Shown here piece by piece: positions 33,271-42,280 of a stretch of DNA of 64,000 bases. The stretch is taken from positions 307,818-371,817 of the forward strand of contig JAJUFC010000002.1 in NCBI GenBank assembly GCA_029263855.1. The letters run 5' to 3'. The stretch is from Candidatus Thermochlorobacteriaceae bacterium (GTDB lineage: Bacteria > Bacteroidota > Chlorobiia > Chlorobiales > Thermochlorobacteraceae). How positions within the stretch are numbered: position 1 is the first letter of the stretch; each line of letters begins with the position of its first letter. The position numbers and the translations under genes are program-made. The notes under the pieces were generated by a model that saw only the letters and a list, made by a program, of their open reading frames with translations, searched no databases and had not been told where the DNA came from.

Positions 33271-34020
33271 ATGAAACTCGACGGCAAAATTGCGATTGTA
33301 ACCGGCGGCGCATCAGGCATCGGCAAAGCGTGCGCGGAAAAATTCGCCTCCGAAGGCGCAACGGTCATCATTGCTGACATTCAAGACGATGCGGGTCGCG
33401 CCGTAGCCGAGAGCCTGCGTGGTCGATTCATTAAAACTGATGTGACCGACCCCAACGCCGTTCAATCGCTGATTGCGCAAACGGTTGATGCATTTGGCAC
33501 ATTAGATATTTTGATGAACAACGCCGGAATGGACGGCGAGCAGAAGCCGATAGCAGATTGCACGCTTGAAAACTGGTCTCGCGTCATTGACCTGAATTTG
33601 AACGGCGTCTTTTATGGAATGAAGTTCGGGCTTGCTCAAATGATAAAGCAACAGCGGGGCGTGATTTTGAACACGGCTTCGATAGCGGGCATGGTCGCTT
33701 TTCCAAACATTTCTCCTTACGGCGCGGCGAAGGCGGGCGTGATTCATCTTACCAAAACCGCCGCCATTGAATACGCTAAGCATCATATCCGAATTAACGC
33801 ACTTTGCCCGAGTGTCGTCAAAACGCCGCTCGTTGAACACTTCATCAACTCCACGCCCGACCCCAACGCGACGCGCCAATGGTTTGAAAACTTCAATCCG
33901 CTTCCAGGAATGGTAACGGTCTCCAGCGTCGCCGACAGCGCGCTTTTTTTAGTCAGCGATGAGTCCAGATTTGTTACAGGAGTTTCACTTCCTATTGACG
34001 GAGCATACACAGCACAATAA
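33271..34020 (+). CDS. SDR-family oxidoreductase
   Basis: 249 residues of the classical short-chain dehydrogenase/reductase family. The NAD(P)-binding motif is TGGASGIGKA, and the Asp at the end of strand 2 (IIADIQDD) suggests NAD(H) preference. NNAGMDG, the catalytic Ser in NTASIAGMV and YGAAKAG (YxxxK) complete the active site. Substrate unknown. It follows the amidohydrolase pair by 9 bp and probably belongs to the same operon. Confidence 0.93.
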   Translation: MKLDGKIAIVTGGASGIGKACAEKFASEGATVIIADIQDDAGRAVAESLRGRFIKTDVTDPNAVQSLIAQTVDAFGTLDILMNNAGMDGEQKPIADCTLENWSRVIDLNLNGVFYGMKFGLAQMIKQQRGVILNTASIAGMVAFPNISPYGAAKAGVIHLTKTAAIEYAKHHIRINALCPSVVKTPLVEHFINSTPDPNATRQWFENFNPLPGMVTVSSVADSALFLVSDESRFVTGVSLPIDGAYTAQ

Positions 34021-34056
34021 ACTTTTATTCAATCAAAAAAGAGAAAGGAATTCCTT

Positions 34057-34455
34057 ATGCCGTTTATTCAAGAGTTCAAACAGTTTGCGATGCGCGGCAA
34101 CGTCATCGACCTCGCCGTCGGGGTCATCATCGGCGGCGCATTCGGAAAAATCGTGAATTCTTTAGTGGAAGATGTCATTACGCCGCCCTTGGGGTTGGTG
34201 ATAGGCGGCGTTGATTTTTCCAAATTAACCATCAAACTCAACAACCCGCTTGACGCCGCGCCCCCCGTAACGATCAACTACGGCAAATTTTTGCAAGCCT
34301 CGTTTGATTTCATCATCATCGCCTTCGCGCTCTTTCTGCTGATTCGCGCCGTCAATCGCTTTCAGAAAAAGGCGGAAGAAGCGCCCGCGCCGCCGCCTGA
34401 AATACCTGCCGACGTCAAACTGCTGACCGAAATCCGCGACCTGTTAAAAAAATAA
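34057..34455 (+). CDS. mscL: large-conductance mechanosensitive channel MscL
   Basis: 132 residues. The N-terminal amphipathic helix and TM1 read [19 protein letters not shown], with the pore-lining [16 protein letters not shown]. The periplasmic loop and TM2 ([18 protein letters not shown]) and a charged C-terminal helix ([11 protein letters not shown]) follow. It forms the pentameric emergency valve against hypo-osmotic shock. GAGAAAGGAA lies upstream of the ATG. Confidence 0.96.
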   Translation: MPFIQEFKQFAMRGNVIDLAVGVIIGGAFGKIVNSLVEDVITPPLGLVIGGVDFSKLTIKLNNPLDAAPPVTINYGKFLQASFDFIIIAFALFLLIRAVNRFQKKAEEAPAPPPEIPADVKLLTEIRDLLKK

Positions 34456-34483
34456 TTTTACAAACCCTAACAAGAAAACTCAC

Positions 34484-35365
34484 ATGAGAAAACATCTACT
34501 ACTCGCGCTCTTTTTTTTCGCGAGCGCGTCGCTCTTCGGGCAAGACACCACCTCAAATTGGAAATTCACAAAAAACATTGGCGCGAACTTCACGCAAATT
34601 GGCTTGAAGAATTGGGCAGGGGGCGGACAAAACGCCGTCAGCGTCATCGGTTTGTTTAACGGAAGCGCGAACTACGCCAAAGACGATATTACTTGGGAAA
34701 GCACCCTTGAACTTGGCTTTGGCGTTACCAAATTAGACACAACGCCGTTTCGCAAGAGCGACGACCGCATCATTTTGCTCTCCAAATTCACGAAAGGCAT
34801 CACCACGAAAGCGCCGCTCAATTACAGCGCGGCTCTTGATTTCAGGACGCAGTTTGCGATTGGGCGCGATTACAAAACGGTCGATTCGCTCGGCAATTCA
34901 CCGAAAATCTCCAACTTCTTCGCCCCCGCCTATCTGATTCTCGCGCTTGGGGTAGAGTATAAGCCCGTCGATTATTTCACGCTCACGCTCGCGCCGATTA
35001 CGGGACGGATTATCTTCGTGCTTGATGAAGAACTCTCCAACGCAGGCGCGTTTGGCGTTGACGCAGGAAAACCGATGAACGCTGAACTGGGTTGGAACTT
35101 GAACGCGCAATTCAAAAAGGAGATTTTCCAAAATGTTACCTTTCAATCGCGCCTCAACTTGTTCAACGCCTACGAGAATTTCGGCAACCTTGTCGTCAAC
35201 TCTGAAACGCTCTTGCTCTTTAAGGTCAATGATTATCTCAACGCGAGTTTCGCGCTCGATATTTTCTACGACGAGAAAGTGCAGGTCTTGCGCGACGACA
35301 AGACGGTCGGACCCGCCACGCAAATCCGCAACACGCTCGCGCTTGGGTTTAGTTACGCGCTTTGA
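34484..35365 (+). CDS. DUF3078 outer-membrane beta-barrel protein
   Basis: 293 residues: signal peptide (LLLALFFFASASLFGQ) followed by the DUF3078 signature W.FTKNIGANFTQIGLKNW and AGGGQNAVSVIG. Amphipathic beta strands run to the end, with the terminal aromatic-rich strand TLALGFSYAL. This family is widespread in Bacteroidota/Chlorobiota outer membranes, and its function is unknown. Downstream of mscL by 28 bp. Confidence 0.85.
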   Translation: MRKHLLLALFFFASASLFGQDTTSNWKFTKNIGANFTQIGLKNWAGGGQNAVSVIGLFNGSANYAKDDITWESTLELGFGVTKLDTTPFRKSDDRIILLSKFTKGITTKAPLNYSAALDFRTQFAIGRDYKTVDSLGNSPKISNFFAPAYLILALGVEYKPVDYFTLTLAPITGRIIFVLDEELSNAGAFGVDAGKPMNAELGWNLNAQFKKEIFQNVTFQSRLNLFNAYENFGNLVVNSETLLLFKVNDYLNASFALDIFYDEKVQVLRDDKTVGPATQIRNTLALGFSYAL

Positions 35366-35436
35366 GTTTTCTTGTTGGAGTTTGATTCAAAATCGGAACG
35401 GCGAAGTTGAGTCAACCTAAATTGAAATTTTTTCGA

Positions 35437-36426
35437 TTAAAATTCGCGGTGCATCACGAGTTCAGCAAACGCAATGAGTTGCTCGCGTCCGCGTTGGTGG
35501 GGCAATTTGAGGGCGTGTGATTTGGCTTTCTCGAAGTCGCGTTGAATCACGGCTTGTGTTTCTTCAATTACGCCGCATCGCTCGTAAATGGCTTTGACTT
35601 CCATCACTTGCGAAGGGTCAATGCCTTTGTTTTTGATGATAGATTTGAGCAGGGTGTTGTCTTTGCCTTTGGTGAGCTCGAGGGCTTTGAGCAAGAGAAA
35701 GGTTTTTTTGCCCTCGATGAGGTCGCCGCCGAGCCGTTTGCCCGATTTTTCTCCTGCCATGATGTCGAGCAAGTCGTCTTGAATTTGGAAGGCTCGCCCG
35801 ACAAGTTCGCCGATTTGGCGAAGCAATTTGGCTTGCGCGGGCGTGGCATCGGCGGCAAGTCCGCCCAGCTCGAGCGAGGCTGAAATCAGCCGTCCTGTTT
35901 TGTAAGAAATCATCATGAGGTAATCATCAAGCGAGACATCTTTGCGCAATTCAAAGGCTTTGTCGTAGGCTTGCCCGTCGCAGACGCGAATGACGCTTTG
36001 CGCGAAGAGCTCGAGAATGCGTTGAAGGTTTTTGGATTTGGTTTGAAGCGCGAGTTGGAAGGCGGTAGCGTGCATCACGTCGCCCGTGAGGATTGCCGTG
36101 TCGACGTCCCACTTCTTGTGGACGGTGGCTCTGCCGTGTCGCAGGTCGGCGTTGTCCATTATGTCGTCGTGAATGAGCGTGAAATTGTGAAGCGTTTCAA
36201 CGGCGAGCGCGAGCGGCATCGCGTTTTTGGAACTGCCCGAAATCGACTCCGCGCCATAGAGGACGAGCATTGGGCGGATTCGCTTGCCTTTGCCTTCGAG
36301 AAGGTATCGCGCGGGAGCGTAAAGCTCGTCAGGCTTGGCGCGAAAAAGTTTGGAAAGAGCGCGATTGACGGCGTGGCGTTTGGCTTCGTAATCCTTCGCC
36401 ACCAAAAGTTTAGAATCTATCGTCAT
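35437..36426 (-). CDS. polyprenyl diphosphate synthase (trans-isoprenyl synthetase)
   Basis: 329 residues from the ATG at 36426. The first Asp-rich motif is LIHDDIMDNADLRHG and the second is FQIQDDLLDI, with GGKGKRIRP-like LEGKGKRIRPMLVL upstream. It condenses isopentenyl diphosphate onto an allylic diphosphate; chain length (geranylgeranyl, octaprenyl or longer) cannot be told reliably by eye. In a phototroph such products feed carotenoids, chlorophyll tails and quinones. It sits 20 bp after a beta-barrel gene on the same strand. Confidence 0.9.
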   Translation of the reverse strand: MTIDSKLLVAKDYEAKRHAVNRALSKLFRAKPDELYAPARYLLEGKGKRIRPMLVLYGAESISGSSKNAMPLALAVETLHNFTLIHDDIMDNADLRHGRATVHKKWDVDTAILTGDVMHATAFQLALQTKSKNLQRILELFAQSVIRVCDGQAYDKAFELRKDVSLDDYLMMISYKTGRLISASLELGGLAADATPAQAKLLRQIGELVGRAFQIQDDLLDIMAGEKSGKRLGGDLIEGKKTFLLLKALELTKGKDNTLLKSIIKNKGIDPSQVMEVKAIYERCGVIEETQAVIQRDFEKAKSHALKLPHQRGREQLIAFAELVMHREF

Positions 36427-36446
36427 TGAAAAAAGGTTCTTGAAAA

Positions 36447-36974
36447 TCAATTCAACTGAAAATCGAAGAGATAGAACCCGGCACGCAGATTCACCCAATT
36501 TCGATTGCGCACGAGCGCATACTCAATGGCGAAATCCCAAACGCCCCGATGAAAACCAATCACGGGCACGATGCCGAACTGATACCGTTCTTCGAACCGC
36601 GGTCCGCGCGAAGATTCGGTCGTGCCGTAAAATCCGCCCATTTCCAGCGAGATGTAAATGTCGTTCCAAACGTAAAATTTCGGCGCGGCAGTGAAGGCAA
36701 TCATCGTGAAACTTTCAATTAAATCGTTTGGCTTCGCGCTCCAACGAAGGTAGGTGATGTCAAACGACGCGCTCCATTTTTTGGAGAGCACGTATTCGTT
36801 CATCGCCGAAATTCCCCAACCCACATTGAACCCGTCGCCGAAAACGCCGACCGGCGGCGCAACCTTGAACGCAATCCCGCCAAAATCTTCGCCGACGCGA
36901 CGCTCTTGTGCAGATAGTATGGAAGTGGTGCAAACAAAACAAATGATTAGAACAAGAAGCCGAAGTGCGCGCAT
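36447..36974 (-). CDS. outer-membrane beta-barrel-like protein
   Basis: 175 residues from the ATG at 36974, which starts a good signal peptide (MRALRLLVLIICFVCTTSILSAQ). The mature part has alternating amphipathic strands (SASFDITYLRWS, FYVWNDIYISLEMGGFYG) and ends NLRAGFYLFDFQLN, a typical barrel closing strand. No named family. Upstream of and probably co-transcribed with the polyprenyl synthetase. Confidence 0.65.
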   Translation of the reverse strand: MRALRLLVLIICFVCTTSILSAQERRVGEDFGGIAFKVAPPVGVFGDGFNVGWGISAMNEYVLSKKWSASFDITYLRWSAKPNDLIESFTMIAFTAAPKFYVWNDIYISLEMGGFYGTTESSRGPRFEERYQFGIVPVIGFHRGVWDFAIEYALVRNRNWVNLRAGFYLFDFQLN

Positions 36975-37046
36975 AAAGTGAGTTTTGAATTGATAACAAG
37001 AAATATACTTGTTCTTGCGCATTTGTTCGCACGATTTCTGACCGTG

Positions 37047-37418
37047 TTAACTCGATTGTAATGCTGACCCAATGGCAGAAAGCAGTTCTTCGGGGTCAAA
37101 TGGCTTTCTCAAAACTTTATGCGCGCCGCTTTGCTCCATCCTTTCACTAATGTCATTGTCTATGTTTCCTGTGATTAAAATCACGGGCAGACTCGGGCGA
37201 ATCGATTTGAGTTGCATCAATAGACGCTCTCCATCTAATTCGGGCATATTTCTGTCGGTTACGACTAAATCAATCTCCTCTCGATGATCTTCAAAAAACG
37301 CAAGCCCATCTTTACCGTTACTTTTTGTATAAACGAGGTATCCGTTTTCTTCGAGTATCTCGGTGAGAAACTCGCGGATAAACGGTTCATCATCAACCAC
37401 CAAAATTGTGCCTTTCAT
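37047..37418 (-). CDS. single-domain response regulator (CheY-like)
   Basis: About 123 residues: a lone receiver with DDE at its N terminus (ILVVDDEPFIREF), the phospho-acceptor Asp in LVVTDRNMPELDGE, Thr in VILITGN and Lys in KVLRKPFDPEE. The ATG at 37418 gives a standard receiver N terminus. A TTG at 37478 overlaps the kinase stop (TTGA) and would add 20 residues. It has no output domain, so it likely relays phosphate from the PAS kinase directly upstream. Confidence 0.85.
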   Translation of the reverse strand: MKGTILVVDDEPFIREFLTEILEENGYLVYTKSNGKDGLAFFEDHREEIDLVVTDRNMPELDGERLLMQLKSIRPSLPVILITGNIDNDISERMEQSGAHKVLRKPFDPEELLSAIGSALQSS

Positions 37419-37474
37419 TGCCCCAATCACGTCAGGATTCTCTTTGCTATAGATTTGAACTGTGCGCTTTTCAC

Positions 37475-40333
37475 TCAAAGGAAAGTAAAGGTGAAATGTT
37501 GTACCGTGCTCTCAACCGAAAGAAATCCTTGATGATTTTTCACAATGCCATAGACCATTGATAGCCCCAGCCCTGTGCCTTTGCCGACTTCTTTCGTGGT
37601 GAAAAACGGCTCAAAAATTTTGGCTTGAATATCTTTCGGAATGCCCACGCCATTATCTCGCACGGCAAGATGAAGCATTTTTATGTTGTTTGGCAATCCT
37701 GATTGAGTAGCAAGATTTTTTGGAGGCGTTTCACAAGTGAGTGTGAACGAAATTTCCGCGTCATCAATCGGCGGCATTGCTTCCATTAAAGCATCACGGG
37801 AATTGACCGCAAGATTCAAAATGACTTGTTCCAGTTGCCCTGCATCACCTTCTATGAAAGCCGTTGCATCATCGACCTGAAAATCTGTTTTCACGACAAT
37901 GGACTTATCAATTATTGGCTCAATCATGTTCAACACATTCTTGATACACTGCCGAAGGTCAATCGTTTGAACATTCATCTTGCCTTTTCGTGCAAAGCCC
38001 AACATCTGTTTGACGATGGTCGCCGCACGTTGAGAGGCGATTTCAATTTGTGCGACACGCTTTTCGCCTTTGGGATTGCCCGCGACTTCCTTTTTGAGCA
38101 GTCCTGCCGCTCCCAAAATGCCCGCTAAAATGTTGTTGAACTCGTGCGCCACGCCGCTCGCCAACACGCCAATCGATTCCATCTTTTGCGATTGCAGAAG
38201 TTGTTGATGCAGCGCGTCTTTCTCCGCTTCGAGCGTCTTCTCGGCAGTGATGTCTTTAATGTAACCATAAAGTCTTACGACCTCGCCGCGTTCATTCTGC
38301 GCAGGATAGCCAAACGCGAGCAGCATCTTCTCTTTGCGCGCCTCAGTGATAATCCTGAAATCAAAATGATATGCAGCGTTCTCTTGAATCGCTTTTTCTA
38401 CCGCGTTTCTCGCTTTTTCCCTGTCAGACGTATCCATATAAGCCATCACTTCTTCGAATGTGGGTTCGCCTTTGTCTCGGGGTCGGTCGTAAATGCGGAA
38501 TGTCTCGTCAGACCAGTGAATCATTCCTGTAAGAACATCAAAACTCCAACTGACGATTTTCGCCAGTCGCTCCGTTTCGGAGAGCATCGCTTCGCTTCGG
38601 CGCAAGTCTTCTTCGGCTTGAATGCGCTCGGTGACGTCCATAATCGTGCCGACCATTCGAATCGCCTTACCGTTCTCAATAATCGGCGTGCCGATGGTTT
38701 GAACCCACTTTTCTTTTCCTGAATCGGTGATGATGCGAATCGTGAGGTCGTAGGATTTGCCAAGAAAAATGTTTTGATGCGCGGTTTTCATTGCCTCTAA
38801 ATCGTTGGGGTGGATTTGCGCGTAGTAGGCTTCGTCTTTGAGCGGGGGCTTTGAAAAATCGCGTTCATAGATGCGATAGACTTCATCAGTCCAGTAAGTT
38901 TCTCCCGTTCTGACGTCATATTCCCAACTGCCGATTTTCGCGATCTGCTCGGTTTCGGAAAGCAAATTTTGAATTCTGAGAATCTCTAACTCGGCGCGCT
39001 TGCGTTCTGAAACGTCCGCTGTGAGAATGGCGACCTCGCAGATGCTTCCGTGACTATTGCTAATCGGGTAGATGGTGGTTTCGTAGTAGGCTTTGTTTTC
39101 TGGGTGAACGGGCGAGTATGATTCAGACGGAATAAAAACGCTTTCGCCCTCAAAGGCGCGGTCAATCGCCTCTTTCCAAAACGTTTTGCGTTTGTAGACG
39201 ATGTTCAAAAAATTATCGCCGACTTTGAGGTCGGGCTTCACTTTCGAAATCGCTTCTGCGGCGCGCTTGTTGAAGAGGGTGATGCAGTAAAGCGAATCAA
39301 CGACCACAAGAAACTCGCCCACTTGGGCGACGATGTTTTCCAAACGCCGTTGCGATTCTTTTAGACCAAGTTCGGCGCGCTTGCGCGCTTCAATCGGCAC
39401 ATCGACTTCCACGACCACGTTTTCGCCGTCGACATACTTTCCTTTGAAAATGCTACACTCATACCAAAGATGTTCCGTTTCGCCGTATCGGCGGATTCGT
39501 CGCTCAACCCGTATCAACTCGCCTGAATCCACGCGCCGCCGATAGTCCTCAATGTTACGAATGAACTCGTCGTAATCGTCGGGGTGAATGAGGGCATATT
39601 CGTCGCTTATCTGTTCGATTTTCTTGGCTTCGAGCCAATGGGCAAAATCGCGCAAGCCACGCGATTCGTAAAATGCTCGATTGGCAAAAATTGGGGCTTT
39701 GTTCTTGTAAATCGCAATCGCAAACGGCAGTGCATTCAAGAGCCACGTAAGTTGCGCTTCGCTTTGTTGGATTTTTTCTTGTGCGATGATTTCTTGGGTA
39801 AGATCACGCATGGCGACAAGACTTAACAGCTCACCTGTTTTGTCTTGCACCGCTGAAATACTTACTTCAGCCCAAAAGATGCTCCCGTCTTTACGAATGT
39901 ATCGTTTGACGATGCTGTATTGAGAAATCTCTCCGTGCTCGAGTTGCGCGTCTAACGCAAGTTGTTTCGGGAGGTCGTCAGGGTGCGTGATGTCGGCAAG
40001 TGATTTTTGAGCGATTTCATCAGCGGAATAACCCATTATTTGAAGGTAGGCGCGATTCGCACGCACGATTTTATCGTTCTTCTTGAAGGCAAGCCCTATG
40101 TTTGCATTTTCAAACAGCGAGCGATAGAACTGCTCCTGTGCGGCAAGTTCTTCCTCAATTTGAATCCGCTCGCGCACTTCGCCCTGAAGCACTTCAACCG
40201 TGTGTTGAAGCATCGCTTCAACTTCATCGGATTTCGCGATTTGGGATTCAAACAAGGCGCGGACGCGCTCGAAGGCATTGTCGTCGACGCAACATAATCT
40301 CAATTCTTCAAACATCGCTTTGTCAAGCGGCAT
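37475..40333 (-). CDS. multi-PAS sensor histidine kinase
   Basis: About 952 residues, cytoplasmic (no membrane helix). It contains at least five PAS/PAC modules between about residues 60 and 690 (for example FYRSLFENANIGLAFKK, then GYSADEIAQKSLADITHPDD). The kinase core has the His in LASGVAHEFNNILAGILG, the N box VILNLAVNSRDAL, DNGVGIP, and GKGTGLGLSMVYGIVKNH. It belongs to the NtrB-like/HATPase group with HEFNN. The start is taken as the ATG at 40333; a TTG at 40393 is an alternative. The receiver gene follows directly, forming a hybrid-like pair in two polypeptides. Confidence 0.88.
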   Translation of the reverse strand: MPLDKAMFEELRLCCVDDNAFERVRALFESQIAKSDEVEAMLQHTVEVLQGEVRERIQIEEELAAQEQFYRSLFENANIGLAFKKNDKIVRANRAYLQIMGYSADEIAQKSLADITHPDDLPKQLALDAQLEHGEISQYSIVKRYIRKDGSIFWAEVSISAVQDKTGELLSLVAMRDLTQEIIAQEKIQQSEAQLTWLLNALPFAIAIYKNKAPIFANRAFYESRGLRDFAHWLEAKKIEQISDEYALIHPDDYDEFIRNIEDYRRRVDSGELIRVERRIRRYGETEHLWYECSIFKGKYVDGENVVVEVDVPIEARKRAELGLKESQRRLENIVAQVGEFLVVVDSLYCITLFNKRAAEAISKVKPDLKVGDNFLNIVYKRKTFWKEAIDRAFEGESVFIPSESYSPVHPENKAYYETTIYPISNSHGSICEVAILTADVSERKRAELEILRIQNLLSETEQIAKIGSWEYDVRTGETYWTDEVYRIYERDFSKPPLKDEAYYAQIHPNDLEAMKTAHQNIFLGKSYDLTIRIITDSGKEKWVQTIGTPIIENGKAIRMVGTIMDVTERIQAEEDLRRSEAMLSETERLAKIVSWSFDVLTGMIHWSDETFRIYDRPRDKGEPTFEEVMAYMDTSDREKARNAVEKAIQENAAYHFDFRIITEARKEKMLLAFGYPAQNERGEVVRLYGYIKDITAEKTLEAEKDALHQQLLQSQKMESIGVLASGVAHEFNNILAGILGAAGLLKKEVAGNPKGEKRVAQIEIASQRAATIVKQMLGFARKGKMNVQTIDLRQCIKNVLNMIEPIIDKSIVVKTDFQVDDATAFIEGDAGQLEQVILNLAVNSRDALMEAMPPIDDAEISFTLTCETPPKNLATQSGLPNNIKMLHLAVRDNGVGIPKDIQAKIFEPFFTTKEVGKGTGLGLSMVYGIVKNHQGFLSVESTVQHFTFTFL

Positions 40334-40410
40334 AGTCGCAACAATTGATTTGAAACGCACTGTGTTTCGGCGTGATGACGCGGGCAAAGACAAAGATAAA
40401 AGATGCGTCG

Positions 40411-42204
40411 TTATTTTTCGTGCCGATGCAAGCAGTTATCGCAAATGCCGCACCGCTCGGTGTAGCGGGTCTCGCCGAAGTAATCTAAAATATAATTGCG
40501 CCGGCACTTCGTATAGCGAATGTAGTTTTTGATGCTCCGGAATTTTTTTTCGGCGACGCTTTTTCGGCGTTCAATCGCTTTCCAATCAATCGGCAATTTT
40601 TTGGGATTTAAATTCGGCGCAAGCATGACGACCGAAACAAGTTCGCCTGAATGAAATTGCACCAATCCCGCTTGATGCCATTCTTGAAAAATCTTCAACG
40701 CTGTCTTTGGGTCTAATCCTGCCTTAAAAGCGAATTGTGTCAACTCAAACTGCACGCTCATGGAAAAGCATTCGTTTCCGAAAGAGCGCAAGAGTTGTTC
40801 ATAGATTTTTTGCTGAACTGTGCTACGGCTTCGCTCAACCCATTCCGCGATAACCTCGCGATGCACCACGACGCGAAGCAGTTCGCGTTCAAGGTCGCTG
40901 TGCAGTCGCTCGATAATGTTCGCGTGCTCGAGAATATCGAGCGTTGCGTCAAACTTAATCGCGCCGAACGATTTTCCTTGTTTGGCTTGCAAGGCATTGA
41001 TAAGCAGTTGGCGTTCAACCGTGAGGGCTTGCATTTCGCTTTTGCCTAATCGGGTTCGGAGTTCGTTGTAGGTCAGTTCAACGTCTTCTTTGCTTGGGTA
41101 GGATTGCGAGAGCAGGTAATCGCTTTTTTCAATGTCGCGCGGCGAGTAAAGCAGAACGGCGTAACTTTTTTTGCCGTCGCGTCCCGCCCTTCCTGCTTCT
41201 TGATAGTAGGATTCAATCGTTTCAGGCAGTTCGAGATGCGCGACGACGCGGACGTCGGTTTTATTGACGCCCATTCCAAACGCATTTGTGGCACACACCA
41301 CGCGATACTCGTTTTTGAAAAAAGCATCTTGAATGCGCGACCGCTCTTCGTCGGAAAGCCCCGCGTGATAGTAGGTGGCTTTGATTCCTGACTGTTGAAG
41401 AAATGCCGCCGTTTCTTCGGCGAGTTTTCGGCTCATTGTGTAGACCATCGCCGCGCCTTTAACGGCGTTCAAAATTTGCAAGAGTTTTTGACGCTTGTTT
41501 TCTAAGGCGAAAATGGAGAGCGAAAGATTGGTGCGCTCGAAGCCGCCAACGATGACGGTGGGCGATTGAAGATTGAGAAAGGTTTGAATGTCCTCAACGA
41601 CTTCTTCGGTTGCCGTTGCCGTCAGAGCCAGCATGATAGGACGCTTGTTCGGCGAAATCGCCGCGATGCCTTCGGCAATGCGTTGATAACTCGGACGGAA
41701 ATCGTAGCCCCATTCGGAAATGCAATGCGCTTCATCGACAGCGACCATCGAGATTTCAACGCCTTGCATCGCTGAAATAAAGTTTTTCGTCTCTAATCGC
41801 TCAGGCGCAACGAAAAGCACTTTCAACTTGCCTTGATAAATTTCAAGAAACGTGCGTTGAACCGCGCCAAGACTGGTTTGGCTGTTAATCGCGGCGGCGG
41901 GGTAGCCGATGGCTTTGAGCGAATCGACTTGGTCTTTCATGAGTGCAATCAGTGGGGAGATAACGAGCGTCAAACCCGAAAACATTTGGGCGGGAATTTG
42001 ATAGCAGAGCGATTTCCCTTGTCCTGTCGGCATGATTGCAAGCGTATCTTTGCCTTTGAGCAAAGAGAGAATCACTTTTTCTTGCTCGCCTCTGAACGAT
42101 TCATAGCCGAAAAGATAGCGGAGCAGTTGGCGAGCGCGCCCAAGCAACGCATCGTCTTCGGGGGAATGCAAGTGCGGAGAAACTTGTGGCGTTGAGGTCT
42201 GCAA
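40411..42204 (-). CDS. recQ: ATP-dependent DNA helicase RecQ
   Basis: 597 residues. Helicase motifs are MPTGQGKSLCYQIPA (I), VDEAHCISEWGYDFRPSY (II plus the RecQ aromatic-rich loop), LALTATAT (III) and YYQEAGRAGRDGK (VI). The RQC zinc cluster appears at the C terminus as CRRNYILDYFGE followed by CGICDNC. No HRDC domain is present, so it is a short RecQ. The start appears to be a TTG at 42204; no ATG precedes the helicase domain in frame. Confidence 0.93.
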   Translation of the reverse strand: MQTSTPQVSPHLHSPEDDALLGRARQLLRYLFGYESFRGEQEKVILSLLKGKDTLAIMPTGQGKSLCYQIPAQMFSGLTLVISPLIALMKDQVDSLKAIGYPAAAINSQTSLGAVQRTFLEIYQGKLKVLFVAPERLETKNFISAMQGVEISMVAVDEAHCISEWGYDFRPSYQRIAEGIAAISPNKRPIMLALTATATEEVVEDIQTFLNLQSPTVIVGGFERTNLSLSIFALENKRQKLLQILNAVKGAAMVYTMSRKLAEETAAFLQQSGIKATYYHAGLSDEERSRIQDAFFKNEYRVVCATNAFGMGVNKTDVRVVAHLELPETIESYYQEAGRAGRDGKKSYAVLLYSPRDIEKSDYLLSQSYPSKEDVELTYNELRTRLGKSEMQALTVERQLLINALQAKQGKSFGAIKFDATLDILEHANIIERLHSDLERELLRVVVHREVIAEWVERSRSTVQQKIYEQLLRSFGNECFSMSVQFELTQFAFKAGLDPKTALKIFQEWHQAGLVQFHSGELVSVVMLAPNLNPKKLPIDWKAIERRKSVAEKKFRSIKNYIRYTKCRRNYILDYFGETRYTERCGICDNCLHRHEK

Positions 42205-42280
42205 GGCACAATGAAATTAAACGAAATTAAAACGCATCTAAACCTAAATTGCGCGAGGAATTTACTCATCGTTTAGCGTT